DNA of 64,000 nt from Candidatus Saccharimonadota bacterium. Its GTDB lineage: Bacteria; Patescibacteriota; Saccharimonadia; Saccharimonadales; Saccharimonadaceae. Positions 43,155 through 52,860 of the stretch are shown one piece after another. A program made the position numbers and the translations under genes. Within the stretch, counting starts at the first letter, position 1. Every line of letters begins with the position of its first letter. The notes beneath the pieces are model-generated. The model had not been told where the DNA came from. It saw only the letters and a program-made list of their open reading frames with translations, and did no database searches. The stretch spans positions 148,046-212,045 of the forward strand of contig WRHN01000001.1 in assembly GCA_009783235.1 (NCBI GenBank), written 5' to 3'.

Positions 43155-45044
43155 ATGAATGCTAATGATGTGCGATCCAAGTATTTGGATTATATGAAGC
43201 AGCGTGGATATCAGTGCGCTGACGTAGCGCCACTGGTTTTGACTGATGATCCGACCACGCTGTTTACGGGTAGCGGCATGCAGCCGATGATTCCGTATCT
43301 GTTGGGCGAGTCGCATCCAATCGGCCAACTTTTGGTGAATTCTCAACCTTGTATTCGCACCCAGGACATGGAAGAGGTCGGCGATAATCGCCACACCACT
43401 TTTTTTGAAATGCTGGGTGACTGGTCGCTTAATGGGTTCGACAAGAAACAGCAAATTGAATGGCTGTTCGAGTTTTTGACTAAAACTCTGGGGTTAGACC
43501 CAGAGCGCCTGTACGTAACTTGTTTTATCGGCGACAAGGCCAACGGTATACCTCGCGATGACGATACGGCGAGCGCGTGGTTAGAGATATTTGCGCAAGC
43601 TGGCATTGACGCTAAGACCGCTGAAATTGGTTCAACTAGCGACGGCGATAAGCGCGGCATCAAGCCTGGCGAGCGCGTGTTTTTTTATGACGATCATCAA
43701 AACTGGTGGAGTCGCAACGGCGGTATTGCCACTACGCCGCTTGGTGATCCTTGCGGGCCTGATAATGAAGTTTTCTATGATTTCGGCGAGAGCTCGCACG
43801 ATGCGAGTTACGGGTTAGCGCACACAGCTAGTGACAGTGGGCGCTTTATGGAAATTTGTAATAAGGTTTGGATGCAGTACAAGCGCCTAGACGACGGCAG
43901 TTTCGAGCCTATGTCTGAGGGCAAGGTGGACTTTGGCGGTGGGCTGAGTCGTTTGACGGCCGCTACTAATAATACGTCGGATATTTTTAAAACCGATTTA
44001 TATCAGCCGATTATTGCCGAGCTAGAACGCATGTCGGGCAAGAATTATGAGAGTAATCAAGCGGCAATGCGCGTGATTGCCGATCACTTGACCAGTGCAG
44101 TCTGGCTGGCCGGGCAGGGCTTGGCGCCAGGCAACAAAGAGCAGGGCTATGTTCTGCGTCGCCTAATTAGGCGCTCCATACTCAAGGCTCAAAACCTAGG
44201 CATTGATGATAGCTTTCTTGGCCAGCTCGCCAAGAGCATTGTTGATATTTATAAAGACAGCTATCCAGAGTTGGCGGCGACCAATAAAGAAATCTCGGCG
44301 GTGCTAGAAAGAGAAGAAAAAACTTTTCGCGCCACTTTGAACAGGGGGCTAAGAGAGTTAGAGAAGTTGGCTAAATATAAGCCGCAAATTGAAGGCAAGG
44401 ACATTTTTAAACTGCACGATACTTTTGGTTTTCCGCGCGAAATCGCTATAGAAGAAATCACCATTCGCGGCTTTAAACTGTCGCAGGGTTGGCAAAATGA
44501 GTTTGACGCGGAGTTGAAAAAACAGCGTGAACGTAGTCAAACAGCGTCTAAGGGCTCATTCAAGGGCGGTCTTGAGGGCGATAAAGAAATTCACAAGAAG
44601 TATCACACGGCGACGCATCTTCTGGGGCGGTCTTTGGATAATATACTTGGCGTGCATGTGCCGCAGCGCGGTTCGCATATTAACGACGAGCGTTTGCGAC
44701 TGGATTTTGCTTATCCGGAAAAATTGACGCCAGAACAGCTACAGCGGGTCGAAGACATGGTTAACGAACAAATAAAAAAAGACCTACAAGTTACTTTTGA
44801 TACGTTCGATACTGACTATGCGCTGGACACTCTAAAGGCAACGGGCGAATTTCGCGAAAAGTACGGCGACCAGGTTAAGGTTTATATTATTGGAGATATG
44901 AAAAATCCATTTACTGTTGATGTTTGCGGTGGGCCACACGTACAACACACTGGTCAATTGGCCGAAAATAGCAAGTTGTTTAAGATTATTAAAGAAGAGT
45001 CTTCTTCGGCTGGCGTGCGACGCATTAAAGCAGGGTTGAGGTAG
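43155..45044 (+). CDS. alaS: Alanyl-tRNA synthetase, short form lacking the C-terminal domain
   Basis: This 629-aa class II synthetase has the catalytic core (TGSGMQPMIPYLLGESHP, motif 2 region TTFFEMLGDWSL, GGGLSRLTA) and the editing domain with HTATHLLG and CGGPHVQHTG, the four zinc-type ligands. Typical bacterial AlaRS has about 875 aa. The frame stops right after the editing domain, so the C-Ala dimerisation domain is absent, and the beta-barrel linker before editing also seems reduced. TAAAAT precedes the ATG by 6-7 nt (leaderless). Confidence 0.95.
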   Translation: MNANDVRSKYLDYMKQRGYQCADVAPLVLTDDPTTLFTGSGMQPMIPYLLGESHPIGQLLVNSQPCIRTQDMEEVGDNRHTTFFEMLGDWSLNGFDKKQQIEWLFEFLTKTLGLDPERLYVTCFIGDKANGIPRDDDTASAWLEIFAQAGIDAKTAEIGSTSDGDKRGIKPGERVFFYDDHQNWWSRNGGIATTPLGDPCGPDNEVFYDFGESSHDASYGLAHTASDSGRFMEICNKVWMQYKRLDDGSFEPMSEGKVDFGGGLSRLTAATNNTSDIFKTDLYQPIIAELERMSGKNYESNQAAMRVIADHLTSAVWLAGQGLAPGNKEQGYVLRRLIRRSILKAQNLGIDDSFLGQLAKSIVDIYKDSYPELAATNKEISAVLEREEKTFRATLNRGLRELEKLAKYKPQIEGKDIFKLHDTFGFPREIAIEEITIRGFKLSQGWQNEFDAELKKQRERSQTASKGSFKGGLEGDKEIHKKYHTATHLLGRSLDNILGVHVPQRGSHINDERLRLDFAYPEKLTPEQLQRVEDMVNEQIKKDLQVTFDTFDTDYALDTLKATGEFREKYGDQVKVYIIGDMKNPFTVDVCGGPHVQHTGQLAENSKLFKIIKEESSSAGVRRIKAGLR

Positions 45045-45047
45045 GTT

Positions 45048-46355
45048 TTGTTCGCAGATACCGCAAAAGTTTTCGTAAAAGCTGGCAGTGGCGGCAGGGG
45101 GGCTGTTTCTTTCCGGCACGAAAAATTTGTCGATAAGGGTGGTCCAGACGGTGGCAACGGTGGGCGTGGTGGCAATGTGGTGTTTCGTGCTGATGAGAAC
45201 ACCAACACGTTGGCTGATTTTCGTTACAATCCGCGCTTGATCGCCGAAGATGGCGGGGCGGGTACAAAGCGCAACAAACACGGTCGCAATGGCAAAGACC
45301 TAGTGGTCAAAGTTCCAGTCGGCACGATCGTAATGAACAAAAAAAATGAAGCGACAGCAGTGCTAGCAGATTTGTCAGAATCGGGAATTGAACAAATTAT
45401 TGCTACGGGCGGCGAGGGTGGTTTTGGCAACGCACATTTTAAGTCTAGCACGCGTCAAACTCCGACGGTGGCAGAGCTAGGCGAAAAAGGTGAGGAGTTA
45501 GAATTAGAGCTGGAGCTTAAATTAGTGGCTGACGTGGGGTTAGTTGGTCTGCCTAATGCGGGAAAGTCGACGTTTTTGTCTGTCGTATCTAACGCGCGAC
45601 CCCTGATAGCGGACTATGCTTTTACAACTTTAACACCGAATCTTGGAGTTGTAAACGTTGACGAGGGAGGATTTTTAGTGGCTGATATACCTGGACTGAT
45701 TGAGGGCGCAGCCGAGGGCCGGGGTCTCGGGATTGATTTCTTGCGTCACGTTGAGCGTACTTCGATAGTTTTGCACTTGATTGACGTTCTTTCTGACGAT
45801 ATCGCCAAAGATTATAAAGTGATCAGGGAAGAAATCAAAAAATATTCCAAAGATTTAGCCGCAAAACCCGAGATAATTGCACTGACTAAAACTGACGCAG
45901 TCGATGATGAACTAATGGCCATGCAGGAGAGTGAACTAAAAAAAGTGGCAAAGAAAACACCAATTTTTGCCATTTCTTCCAGCGCCGGGAAAGGGCTTAA
46001 ACCACTTTTAAGAAAGCTGCTGTCAGAGGTTGAACTAGCGAAAGAACGTGTTGATAAAAAAGATTCTAGCGCTGATGTTGATGATGAAGCACTTCCGACC
46101 ATTACTCTTAACCAAAAGCAATTGGGCGAATCGTGGACGGTGGGCAAGCGTAAGAATAAATTCATCGTTAGTGGCGAAAAAATTGAAAAATTTGCCCGCA
46201 AAACCGACTTTGATAATTGGCAGGGTGTGGAGCGCCTCAGGGACATCATGAAAAAGTTGGGTATTAGCCACGAACTAGAGCGACAGGGGGCAGCGCCCGA
46301 ATCCACTATTGAGATAGCTAACAAACAGTTCTTTTTTTACGAACAAGAACAATAA
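45048..46355 (+). CDS. obgE: GTPase Obg (CgtA)
   Basis: This 435-aa GTPase aids 50S assembly. It has the glycine-rich Obg fold (KVFVKAGSGGRGAVSFRHEKFV), G motifs GLPNAGKST, DIPGLIEGAAEGRGLG and TKTD, and the C-terminal OCT domain (WQGVERLRDIMKKLGISHEL). The start is TTG 45048 with AGGTAGG upstream, 3 nt after alaS. The usual rplU-rpmA-obg cluster is dispersed in this genome. Confidence 0.97.
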   Translation: MFADTAKVFVKAGSGGRGAVSFRHEKFVDKGGPDGGNGGRGGNVVFRADENTNTLADFRYNPRLIAEDGGAGTKRNKHGRNGKDLVVKVPVGTIVMNKKNEATAVLADLSESGIEQIIATGGEGGFGNAHFKSSTRQTPTVAELGEKGEELELELELKLVADVGLVGLPNAGKSTFLSVVSNARPLIADYAFTTLTPNLGVVNVDEGGFLVADIPGLIEGAAEGRGLGIDFLRHVERTSIVLHLIDVLSDDIAKDYKVIREEIKKYSKDLAAKPEIIALTKTDAVDDELMAMQESELKKVAKKTPIFAISSSAGKGLKPLLRKLLSEVELAKERVDKKDSSADVDDEALPTITLNQKQLGESWTVGKRKNKFIVSGEKIEKFARKTDFDNWQGVERLRDIMKKLGISHELERQGAAPESTIEIANKQFFFYEQEQ

Positions 46356-46513
46356 ACTGCACAACTTGACGCGAGAAGCTGCTTTAGTTGTTAAAAATAC
46401 AACAACACGTCATATAGCGTCTGTCAATAATATGCGCTATATCTAGCGTTTATTTTTATAAATGACACCATATATAGTAAGGGAATAGTTTTCCATAGAA
46501 AAATTGTAAAAAA

Positions 46514-46556
46514 GTGGGTAAAAAGTGTTGATTTGTGGGTAAAAATGGCATAGAAT
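46514..46556 (+). promoter_or_regulatory. mraZ promoter with MraZ-box-like repeats
   Basis: A promoter TTGATT (46528-46533), 17 bp, TAGAAT (46551-46556) is overlapped by spaced repeats GTGGG (46514-46518), GTGTT (46525-46529) and GTGGG (46535-46539), about one helical turn apart. MraZ is known to bind such direct repeats upstream of mraZ and repress the dcw operon. Autoregulation is therefore likely. Confidence 0.72.
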
Positions 46557-46616
46557 TCAAACATAGTCATAAACAAAAAGACTAGGAAAATACAAAACAT
46601 TAAAGGTAAGGGAAGC

Positions 46617-47018
46617 ATGGCAACTGATTCATTCAGCAAGAAAATCGACGACAAACGACGACTGACAATCCCAGTCGATTTACAGGGTGAATTTAAGTCA
46701 GGTGTTGTTGTTGCCCAAAACCCCAACGAAAAGTGTCTCGACCTCTATTCGATTGACGAATGGAATAAGACTATCGAGCCGGCGCTCAAAGTTCGCGAAG
46801 ATTTGCCAATTTTTGGTGAGGAGAATCAAGAGATTGCGCGCCTCAATATCAAGCTTAGGATGGGCAAGCTTGATAGTTCGCTCGATGAAAAACAGGGTCG
46901 CGTTACCTTGACACAAGAGTTGCTTAGTTATGCTGGTATCTCTCGTGAGGTCAAAGCGGTACGAGTTTTTCCAGGGAAAACCATCTTCCGTGTTTATGAC
47001 ATAAACCACGAACCTTAA
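46617..47018 (+). CDS. mraZ: Transcriptional regulator MraZ
   Basis: This 133-aa protein has two SpoVT/AbrB-like MraZ domains: residues about 5-50 (KIDDKRRLTIPVDLQGEF) and 75-125 (SSLDEKQGRVTLTQELLSYAG). It begins the dcw cluster and probably represses it through the GTGGG repeats upstream. AAGGGAAGC precedes the ATG. A 245-nt structured gap separates it from rsmH. Confidence 0.93.
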   Translation: MATDSFSKKIDDKRRLTIPVDLQGEFKSGVVVAQNPNEKCLDLYSIDEWNKTIEPALKVREDLPIFGEENQEIARLNIKLRMGKLDSSLDEKQGRVTLTQELLSYAGISREVKAVRVFPGKTIFRVYDINHEP

Positions 47019-47027
47019 AAAATCGTA

Positions 47028-47119
47028 GAGCGAAGGTCAGCTACCTGGCAAACAGGGAAGCGGCTCGACTTGTACCGGTGAATAAGACAAGTCGTACATT
47101 TGCGGGTTCCTTGAGAACC
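47028..47119 (+). ncRNA. Structured leader between mraZ and rsmH (mraW-motif-like position)
   Basis: Three nested or sequential hairpins are visible: GAGC (47028-47031) with GCTC (47063-47066) enclosing CCTG/CAGG (47044-47056); CGACTTGT (47066-47073) with ACAAGTCG (47087-47094), 8 bp; and GGTTC/GAACC (47105-47119). rsmH downstream lacks a Shine-Dalgarno site. A conserved mraW RNA motif is known at this position in Actinobacteria; I cannot confirm homology. The gap runs 47019-47263 and holds no ORF. Confidence 0.5.
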
Positions 47120-47263
47120 TCAACTCCACCTCACACACATAAGTCTCTCATGTATCGATTTTGTCCCCAACGACAAAGTGGGTATAGACTAACTAAAAAC
47201 AAACATTAAAACAAAAATCCTTGTTTGTCAGATAGGTGACCTCCGTATGCGTAAATCAAGAAT

Positions 47264-48169
47264 ATGAAACAAACACCACAACAACCCCATATTCCAGTTC
47301 TGCTCGAACAAGCAGTGCTTTTTTTGGCACCCCAAAAAGGTGATAGCTACTTAGATTTGACCGCTGGTTACGGCGGGCATGCTAGGGCGGTTATCGCCAG
47401 TACTGGTGCGCCCGAAAACGCTGTGTTAGTAGATCGCGACAAAAACGCCATTGAAATTTTGAGTGCAGAATTTTCTAGCTCACAGATTTTAAAAAGTGAT
47501 TTTTTGGGCGCGGCTGGCAAACTGGTTGAAGAAGGGAAGAAGTTTGATATTATTTTGGCAGATTTAGGCGTAAGTTCACCACAGTTGGATAATCCTGAGC
47601 GCGGTTTTTCGTTCCAGTATACTGGGCCGCTCGATATGCGAATGGATGTCAGCCAAGACCTGACTGCCGAGCAGTTGATTCGCAAAAGTAGCGAAAAAGA
47701 ACTGGCGGACATCATCGTTCGATACGGCGAAGAAAAACCAAAAGCGGCTATGCGAATCGCCAAAGCGTTAAAACAGGAGCCTATACCAACTAACACCAAG
47801 CAGGCGCAAGAAAAAATTGCGGCAATAAGCTCGCAAAAATACCATAAAATTCACCCTGCTACTCGCACCTTTCAAGCTCTTCGCATTGCGGTCAATGATG
47901 AATTGACTCAGGTCGAAGAAATGTTAAAGCTTTTGCCGAAACTTTTGGATGAGGGAGGACGCGTCGGAATTATATCTTTCCATAGTCTGGAAGATCGACT
48001 AGTCAAGAATTACTTCAAGGAACAAGCAGAAGCTGGCTACGAAGCGGAGTTGCAGGTGATAACTAAGAAACCGCTAAGTGGCGATAATCATGATAAACAT
48101 AATCCGCGCGCGCGATCGGGCAAATTGCGCGTTGCTAGCAAAATAAAAATAAACAGAAAGGAGATTTAA
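47264..48169 (+). CDS. rsmH: 16S rRNA (cytosine(1402)-N(4))-methyltransferase RsmH
   Basis: This 301-aa enzyme methylates C1402 in the ribosomal decoding centre. It has HIPVLLEQAVLFL, the SAM site YLDLTAGYGGHARAV, LADLGVSSPQLDNPERGFSF, and the C-terminal FHSLEDRLVKNYF and ARSGKLRVASK. No SD precedes ATG 47264. It is the second gene of the dcw cluster. Confidence 0.97.
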   Translation: MKQTPQQPHIPVLLEQAVLFLAPQKGDSYLDLTAGYGGHARAVIASTGAPENAVLVDRDKNAIEILSAEFSSSQILKSDFLGAAGKLVEEGKKFDIILADLGVSSPQLDNPERGFSFQYTGPLDMRMDVSQDLTAEQLIRKSSEKELADIIVRYGEEKPKAAMRIAKALKQEPIPTNTKQAQEKIAAISSQKYHKIHPATRTFQALRIAVNDELTQVEEMLKLLPKLLDEGGRVGIISFHSLEDRLVKNYFKEQAEAGYEAELQVITKKPLSGDNHDKHNPRARSGKLRVASKIKINRKEI

Positions 48170-48170
48170 G

Positions 48171-48233
48171 ATGCAGATTCAAATTACTAATAAATCTCGA
48201 GCCCAGAAGGTCGAAGTAGTATTTGTAAAATAA
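48171..48233 (+). CDS. 20-residue small ORF after rsmH
   Basis: ATG 48171 follows the strong site AAAGGAGATTTAAG, which spans the rsmH stop, and the frame runs 20 codons (MQIQITNKSRAQKVEVVFVK) to TAA. The excellent SD and position suggest it is translated, perhaps to couple or insulate the following genes. No family is recognisable. Two hairpins follow (48236-48296) before the ftsL-like gene. Confidence 0.5.
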   Translation: MQIQITNKSRAQKVEVVFVK

Positions 48234-48321
48234 AATAGTTTTATAAAACGAAGATCTTCATTTTATAGCGCCTGCTTGCAAGACGGGCGGGCGCTCCATG
48301 ACCCTGAAAGGAAAAACACAA

Positions 48322-48687
48322 ATGACCTATCAAACATCAAACTATCAATCTGCGCGCGTCTCGCTACGGAGTGGCTTAAGACAGAATTTTGCCATGAACC
48401 AAAACACAGTAGCTTACGCTCGCGATAAACATGTGGGGCCCGTGGCTTCGACAGTGCTTATTGGTTTGATTGTGGTCGGACTTTTAGTGCTTTATTTAAT
48501 GCAGTTGGCAGCCACCGGTTCATATGGATATCAACTAAACGACATCAGTAAAGAGCAAGACGCCCTTGTTGCTGAGCAACAGGATTTAGAAGTCGACAAT
48601 GCCCGCATGCGCAGTTTAACCGCAGTGCGTGGCAGCGCGGTTGCGTCGACCATGGTTGATCCTGCCACTACTGACACGGCAAATTAA
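48322..48687 (+). CDS. FtsL-like bitopic division protein
   Basis: This 121-aa protein has a 50-residue cytoplasmic start, one membrane segment (about 44-66, STVLIGLIVVGLLVLYLMQLA) and a short heptad-like extracellular part (DISKEQDALVAEQQDLEVDNARMRSL). Size, topology and place between rsmH and ftsI match FtsL, which recruits FtsB/FtsQ. ATG 48322 follows AAAGGA at about 11 nt; an upstream ATG at 48298 has no SD. Sequence identity of FtsL is always weak. Confidence 0.78.
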   Translation: MTYQTSNYQSARVSLRSGLRQNFAMNQNTVAYARDKHVGPVASTVLIGLIVVGLLVLYLMQLAATGSYGYQLNDISKEQDALVAEQQDLEVDNARMRSLTAVRGSAVASTMVDPATTDTAN

Positions 48688-50465
48688 TGCAAACAAAACT
48701 CTCGCGCTCTAGCTTTTTACTGATAGCAGTGTTCGGAGTTTTTTTGCTTATCATAGGAAAATTGATAGACATTCAAGTGGCTCATCATGAAGAATATCTG
48801 GCGAGCGCCAACGCTCTGCAGGTTAGTAGCCGCACTTTGAAGGCAACGCGCGGTGAAATTTTTGCGCTCGATACCGACGGCTCAATTGTGCCGTTAGTGC
48901 TCAACAAGCCTGTGTATACTGTGGCGGTCGATCCGCACGTTTATTATGATGGCGAAAACTTGCAAAAAGAAACTTACAACGAACTTAAAAGTGCTATAGA
49001 AAAAGTTTTGAAAAATCAAACGATAGACGGCGCTTTTGATGATTTTAGCGTAAACTCTAGGTATAAAATTTTAGCTAAACAAATTAGTCGTGAGCAAGCC
49101 GAGCAAATTAAACAATTAGCTGAAGAAAAGGATCTTCCTGGGTTGAGCTTGCAGGCTGGTACCAAGCGCGTTTATATTGAGGGAAATTTAGCGGCGCAAG
49201 CTTTGGGCTTCGTTAACTATGACGGCGAAGGTCAGTATGGCATAGAGCAATATTTAGATAAAGAATTGCGCGGCGAAGACGGGCTGTTGCAGACTGTGCG
49301 GGATGTTCGAAATACGCCGCTCGCTATTGGTATTAACGATATTAGTATTCCAGCAAAAAACGGTGATAATGTGGTGCTGACTATTGATCGTAATGTGCAA
49401 AGTCAGGTCGAATTATCGCTTAAAGAGGGGCTGGAGCGCATGGGGGCTGAGAGCGGTAGCGTGGTGGTGTTGAATCCGCAAAACGGCGAAGTTATGGCTA
49501 TGGCAAATTATCCGACTTATGATCCTGCTGAATATGGCAAAGTAGAAAACGCAGAAGTTTTTCAAAACAAGACTGTTAGTTATGCTTATGAGCCGGGTTC
49601 GATTATGAAAAGTATGGCGATGGGGGCAGCGCTGGATCTTGGCGCAGTCAGACCAAGCTCGCAGTATCATAACACTGGCTGTACGCAAATTGATGATGCT
49701 GAAATTTGTAATTTATCACGACAAGTGGACGGTCAAACCCTGGACATGACGGGGGTTTTGGCGTGGTCGTTGAATACGGGCATGGTTTGGGTGCTCAACC
49801 AAATGGGCGGTGGTGATATAACCATGGCGGCGCGGCAAAGTTTGTATGATTACTATACGGCGCGCTATCAGTTTGGTCGGCTGACCGGTATCGAGCAAAT
49901 TGGCGAGACAGCTGGGTTTATTAGCCAACCTGACACGGTACATGGTGCGCGGGTGGTGTATTCCAATATGATGTTCGGACAGGGTATTAATGTGACTAAC
50001 CTGCAGGTCGCCGCGGCTTTTTCGGCGGCAATTAACGGCGGTAAATATTACAGACCTCATATTATTGCTGGAACTTACAACAACGATTCGTTTGTGCCCC
50101 AAAAAACCGAATCGCCGATGGAGGGGACTCTTAAGCTGGAAACTAGCACGGAGCTAAAAGAAATGCTGCATGAAGCACGCAAAATTTATGGCGTTAACCC
50201 AAGAAACGACCAAGGTTTTTACGTTGGCGGTAAAACTGGCACAGCTCAAATATATGACGAAGCCACTGGCGGTTATTCAGAAACCCAAACTGTTGGTACC
50301 TATATTGGCTATGGCGCCGACGGTACAAAAACCCCAAAATATGTTATAATGGTTAGGGTGGATCCAACAAAAAATAAGCATTTTAATGGGTCGGATGACG
50401 CCATGCCAATATTTAACGAGATATCCAACTACATGTTGCGATATATGGGAGTGAGTAAACCATGA
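48687..50465 (+). CDS. ftsI: Septal peptidoglycan transpeptidase FtsI/PBP2b
   Basis: This 592-aa class B penicillin-binding protein has a membrane anchor (about 9-27), a dimerisation domain and the transpeptidase domain with SIMK (Ser nucleophile, in EPGSIMKSM), SLN and KTGT. It crosslinks septal peptidoglycan. It overlaps the ftsL-like stop by one base and mraY by 4 nt. Confidence 0.96.
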   Translation: MQTKLSRSSFLLIAVFGVFLLIIGKLIDIQVAHHEEYLASANALQVSSRTLKATRGEIFALDTDGSIVPLVLNKPVYTVAVDPHVYYDGENLQKETYNELKSAIEKVLKNQTIDGAFDDFSVNSRYKILAKQISREQAEQIKQLAEEKDLPGLSLQAGTKRVYIEGNLAAQALGFVNYDGEGQYGIEQYLDKELRGEDGLLQTVRDVRNTPLAIGINDISIPAKNGDNVVLTIDRNVQSQVELSLKEGLERMGAESGSVVVLNPQNGEVMAMANYPTYDPAEYGKVENAEVFQNKTVSYAYEPGSIMKSMAMGAALDLGAVRPSSQYHNTGCTQIDDAEICNLSRQVDGQTLDMTGVLAWSLNTGMVWVLNQMGGGDITMAARQSLYDYYTARYQFGRLTGIEQIGETAGFISQPDTVHGARVVYSNMMFGQGINVTNLQVAAAFSAAINGGKYYRPHIIAGTYNNDSFVPQKTESPMEGTLKLETSTELKEMLHEARKIYGVNPRNDQGFYVGGKTGTAQIYDEATGGYSETQTVGTYIGYGADGTKTPKYVIMVRVDPTKNKHFNGSDDAMPIFNEISNYMLRYMGVSKP

Positions 50466-51496
50466 AAGAATTTTTAAGAACGTTTTCGGACCAAATATCT
50501 GACGTTTTCATCTGGGGGCTGCTGGCCTGCGTTTTAGCTTTTGCGCTCACGCCAGTCTACACCTACTTTGCTTATAAATATAAATTCTGGAAAAAGCAAC
50601 GTTCAGATGACGTCAGCGGTGCGAAATTGACCGTGATGACCAAACTGCACGCGCACAAATTTCGTCGTAATATTCCAACTATGGCAGGCTTGATTTTTGT
50701 TTTGTCTGTGGCTATCATAACGCTGTTGTGCAACCTAGACAGGGCGCAGACTTGGTTGCCGTTGGCGGCATTAATTGGCGGCGCACTCATCGGGTTGATT
50801 GATGACATAATTAATCTAATTTCAGACGGCAAAAAAACTGCTGGTATACGCGCGCCAATTAAATTTGCCATGGTTACTTTCATGGGAGCGGTGCTGGGCT
50901 GGTTCTTCTTTGCCAAGTTGGGCTACTCGACGGTACACATACCGCATTTTGGCGATATTGAATTTGGCTGGCTGATTATACCGTTGTTCACTTTTGTAGT
51001 GGTAGCCATGGGCAACGCGGTTAATATTAGCGACGGGCTAGACGGCTTGGCGGGCGGCTTGGCTGTCAGCGCTTTTACGGTATATGCTTTTATTGCTTTG
51101 CTGCAGGGTAACTATGGCATTGCCGGTTTTTGTTTTACGGTCGTAGGAGCTTTGATTGCTTACGTTTGGTTTAATATTTATCCGGCCAGGTTTTTCATGG
51201 GAGACGTTGGTTCATTTGCGCTCGGCACCTCACTTGGCGTCGTGGCTATGTTGACCGACACGCTGTTTCTGTTGCCGTTTGTGGCGGTAATGTTTGTAGT
51301 TGAAGTTGGCTCTAGTCTTATCCAAATCTTGTCGAAGAAATTTTTGCATCGTAAAATATTTATCTCAGCACCTTTGCACCATCACTTAGAAGCCAACGGT
51401 TGGCCGGAGCCAAAAATCACTATGCGTTTCTGGGTGCTGGCTAATGTGGCTGGCATAGCCAGCTTAATTTTGTGGATAACTGGCGGAGTGTTCTAA
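50462..51496 (+). CDS. mraY: Phospho-N-acetylmuramoyl-pentapeptide transferase MraY
   Basis: This 344-aa integral enzyme makes lipid I. It has about ten membrane segments and the signatures GLIDDIINLISDGKKTAGI, NAVNISDGLDGLAGG and the loop HHHLEANGWPEPKI (HHH). It overlaps ftsI by 4 nt and ftsW by 1 nt. Confidence 0.96.
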   Translation: MKEFLRTFSDQISDVFIWGLLACVLAFALTPVYTYFAYKYKFWKKQRSDDVSGAKLTVMTKLHAHKFRRNIPTMAGLIFVLSVAIITLLCNLDRAQTWLPLAALIGGALIGLIDDIINLISDGKKTAGIRAPIKFAMVTFMGAVLGWFFFAKLGYSTVHIPHFGDIEFGWLIIPLFTFVVVAMGNAVNISDGLDGLAGGLAVSAFTVYAFIALLQGNYGIAGFCFTVVGALIAYVWFNIYPARFFMGDVGSFALGTSLGVVAMLTDTLFLLPFVAVMFVVEVGSSLIQILSKKFLHRKIFISAPLHHHLEANGWPEPKITMRFWVLANVAGIASLILWITGGVF

Positions 51497-52860
51497 TGGA
51501 CCGCAAGCCGGTGGGGAATTACGTTCGCAAAAGTTTAGGCCGAGCCAAAAAACAGGCGAGGGAGTTCAGCATTGCCGGGTTTTTTGCTTTTGTCAGAGAA
51601 TCTTTAAAAGTCACCGACGATAAATTTATTTCTCAACGCAAACATCGCCCCGATCGGCTGATCTTCATTTTGATTATGGCTCTGTTATTGATCAGCCTAG
51701 TGACTTTGTGGTCAATTGCGCCAGCGCGCGTACAAATTCTTGGTGGCGGCTCCGCTGCTGAAGCCAGGTTCGTCCTTAAATTAGTGGCAGTTCTGCTTGT
51801 GGGCATAGCAGCTTTCTTTTTCTGCTCGCGTATAAATCTAAACACTTTGCGTCGCGCTTCGGGCTGGCTATTGGTGGGTGCCTTTGCCGCATGTGCGCTG
51901 CTGGCGCTTTTTGGTGTCTTCGACTTACCGATCGCCAACTGTGCTAACGGTGCCTGTCGCTGGTACAACTTGGGCTTCTTCGACTTCCAGCCAGCCGAAT
52001 TATTAAAATTAGCCATGCTGTTGTTCACAGCAGGATTTCTAGCACAGAAGGCCAAACTCAAAGAACTTAACAGTATTAAGCGCACGATTTTACCGTTAAC
52101 GTGTTTGTTGATGTGCGCACTGTTCGTGGTAGTATTTCTTGAGCAAGATCTCGGTACGGGCGTGGCGTTAATCGGCATAATTCTAGCTCAGCTAATTATT
52201 TCAAAAGCATCGTGGCGAATAATCGCCGCATTGGTTACGATATTGGTGGGGTTTGGCCTGATGGCTATTGCCATTGCGCCGCATCGTATGGAACGCGTTG
52301 CTAGCTTTGGTGCCGACTGTTCGGTGATTGACGCCGAAGCTGACACTTGGCATATCTGTCAGTCGCTCACGGCGCTCGGTTCCGGCGGGGTTTTTGGTCG
52401 CGGCTTGGGTCATTCCATCTCGTCTTTTGGTTGGCTGCCAGAAGCCGTCAATGATTCAATTTTTGCTATCATGGGCGAGACGTTCGGTCTGGTTGGCCTA
52501 ATCGTCATAATGATAATTTTCTACGTTTTGTTATATAGAATATTAAAAATATCAGATTACATTGACAACGCATTTTTGCGCGTGCTAACCGCGGGAGTTT
52601 TTGGCTGGATATTTTCGCACATTTTGGTTAATATCGGATCTATGACTGGGCTCACTCCACTGACTGGCATCACCCTACCATTTTTGAGTTCTGGTGGCAC
52701 CAGTTTAGTTATGGTCATGGCGGCGAGCGGTATGGTTTATAATATATCGCGCTATACAGCGCATAGGGAAATTAACGACAAAGGAGGTTCTGCAGATGAA
52801 GATTCTGGCAGTTGGCGGCGGGTCAGGCGGACACGTTACGCCGGTCGCAGCGATAGCTAA
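51496..52860 (+). CDS. ftsW: Peptidoglycan polymerase FtsW
   Basis: This 454-aa SEDS polymerase has about ten membrane segments, GACRWYNLGFFDFQPAELLKLAML, and the C-terminal VNIGSMTGLTPLTGITLPFLSSGGTSL typical of FtsW/RodA. A 70-residue basic N-terminal extension precedes the first segment. ATG 51496 overlaps the mraY stop. Its last 65 nt overlap murG, so the C-terminal tail shares DNA with the murG SD and start. Confidence 0.95.
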   Translation: MDRKPVGNYVRKSLGRAKKQAREFSIAGFFAFVRESLKVTDDKFISQRKHRPDRLIFILIMALLLISLVTLWSIAPARVQILGGGSAAEARFVLKLVAVLLVGIAAFFFCSRINLNTLRRASGWLLVGAFAACALLALFGVFDLPIANCANGACRWYNLGFFDFQPAELLKLAMLLFTAGFLAQKAKLKELNSIKRTILPLTCLLMCALFVVVFLEQDLGTGVALIGIILAQLIISKASWRIIAALVTILVGFGLMAIAIAPHRMERVASFGADCSVIDAEADTWHICQSLTALGSGGVFGRGLGHSISSFGWLPEAVNDSIFAIMGETFGLVGLIVIMIIFYVLLYRILKISDYIDNAFLRVLTAGVFGWIFSHILVNIGSMTGLTPLTGITLPFLSSGGTSLVMVMAASGMVYNISRYTAHREINDKGGSADEDSGSWRRVRRTRYAGRSDS

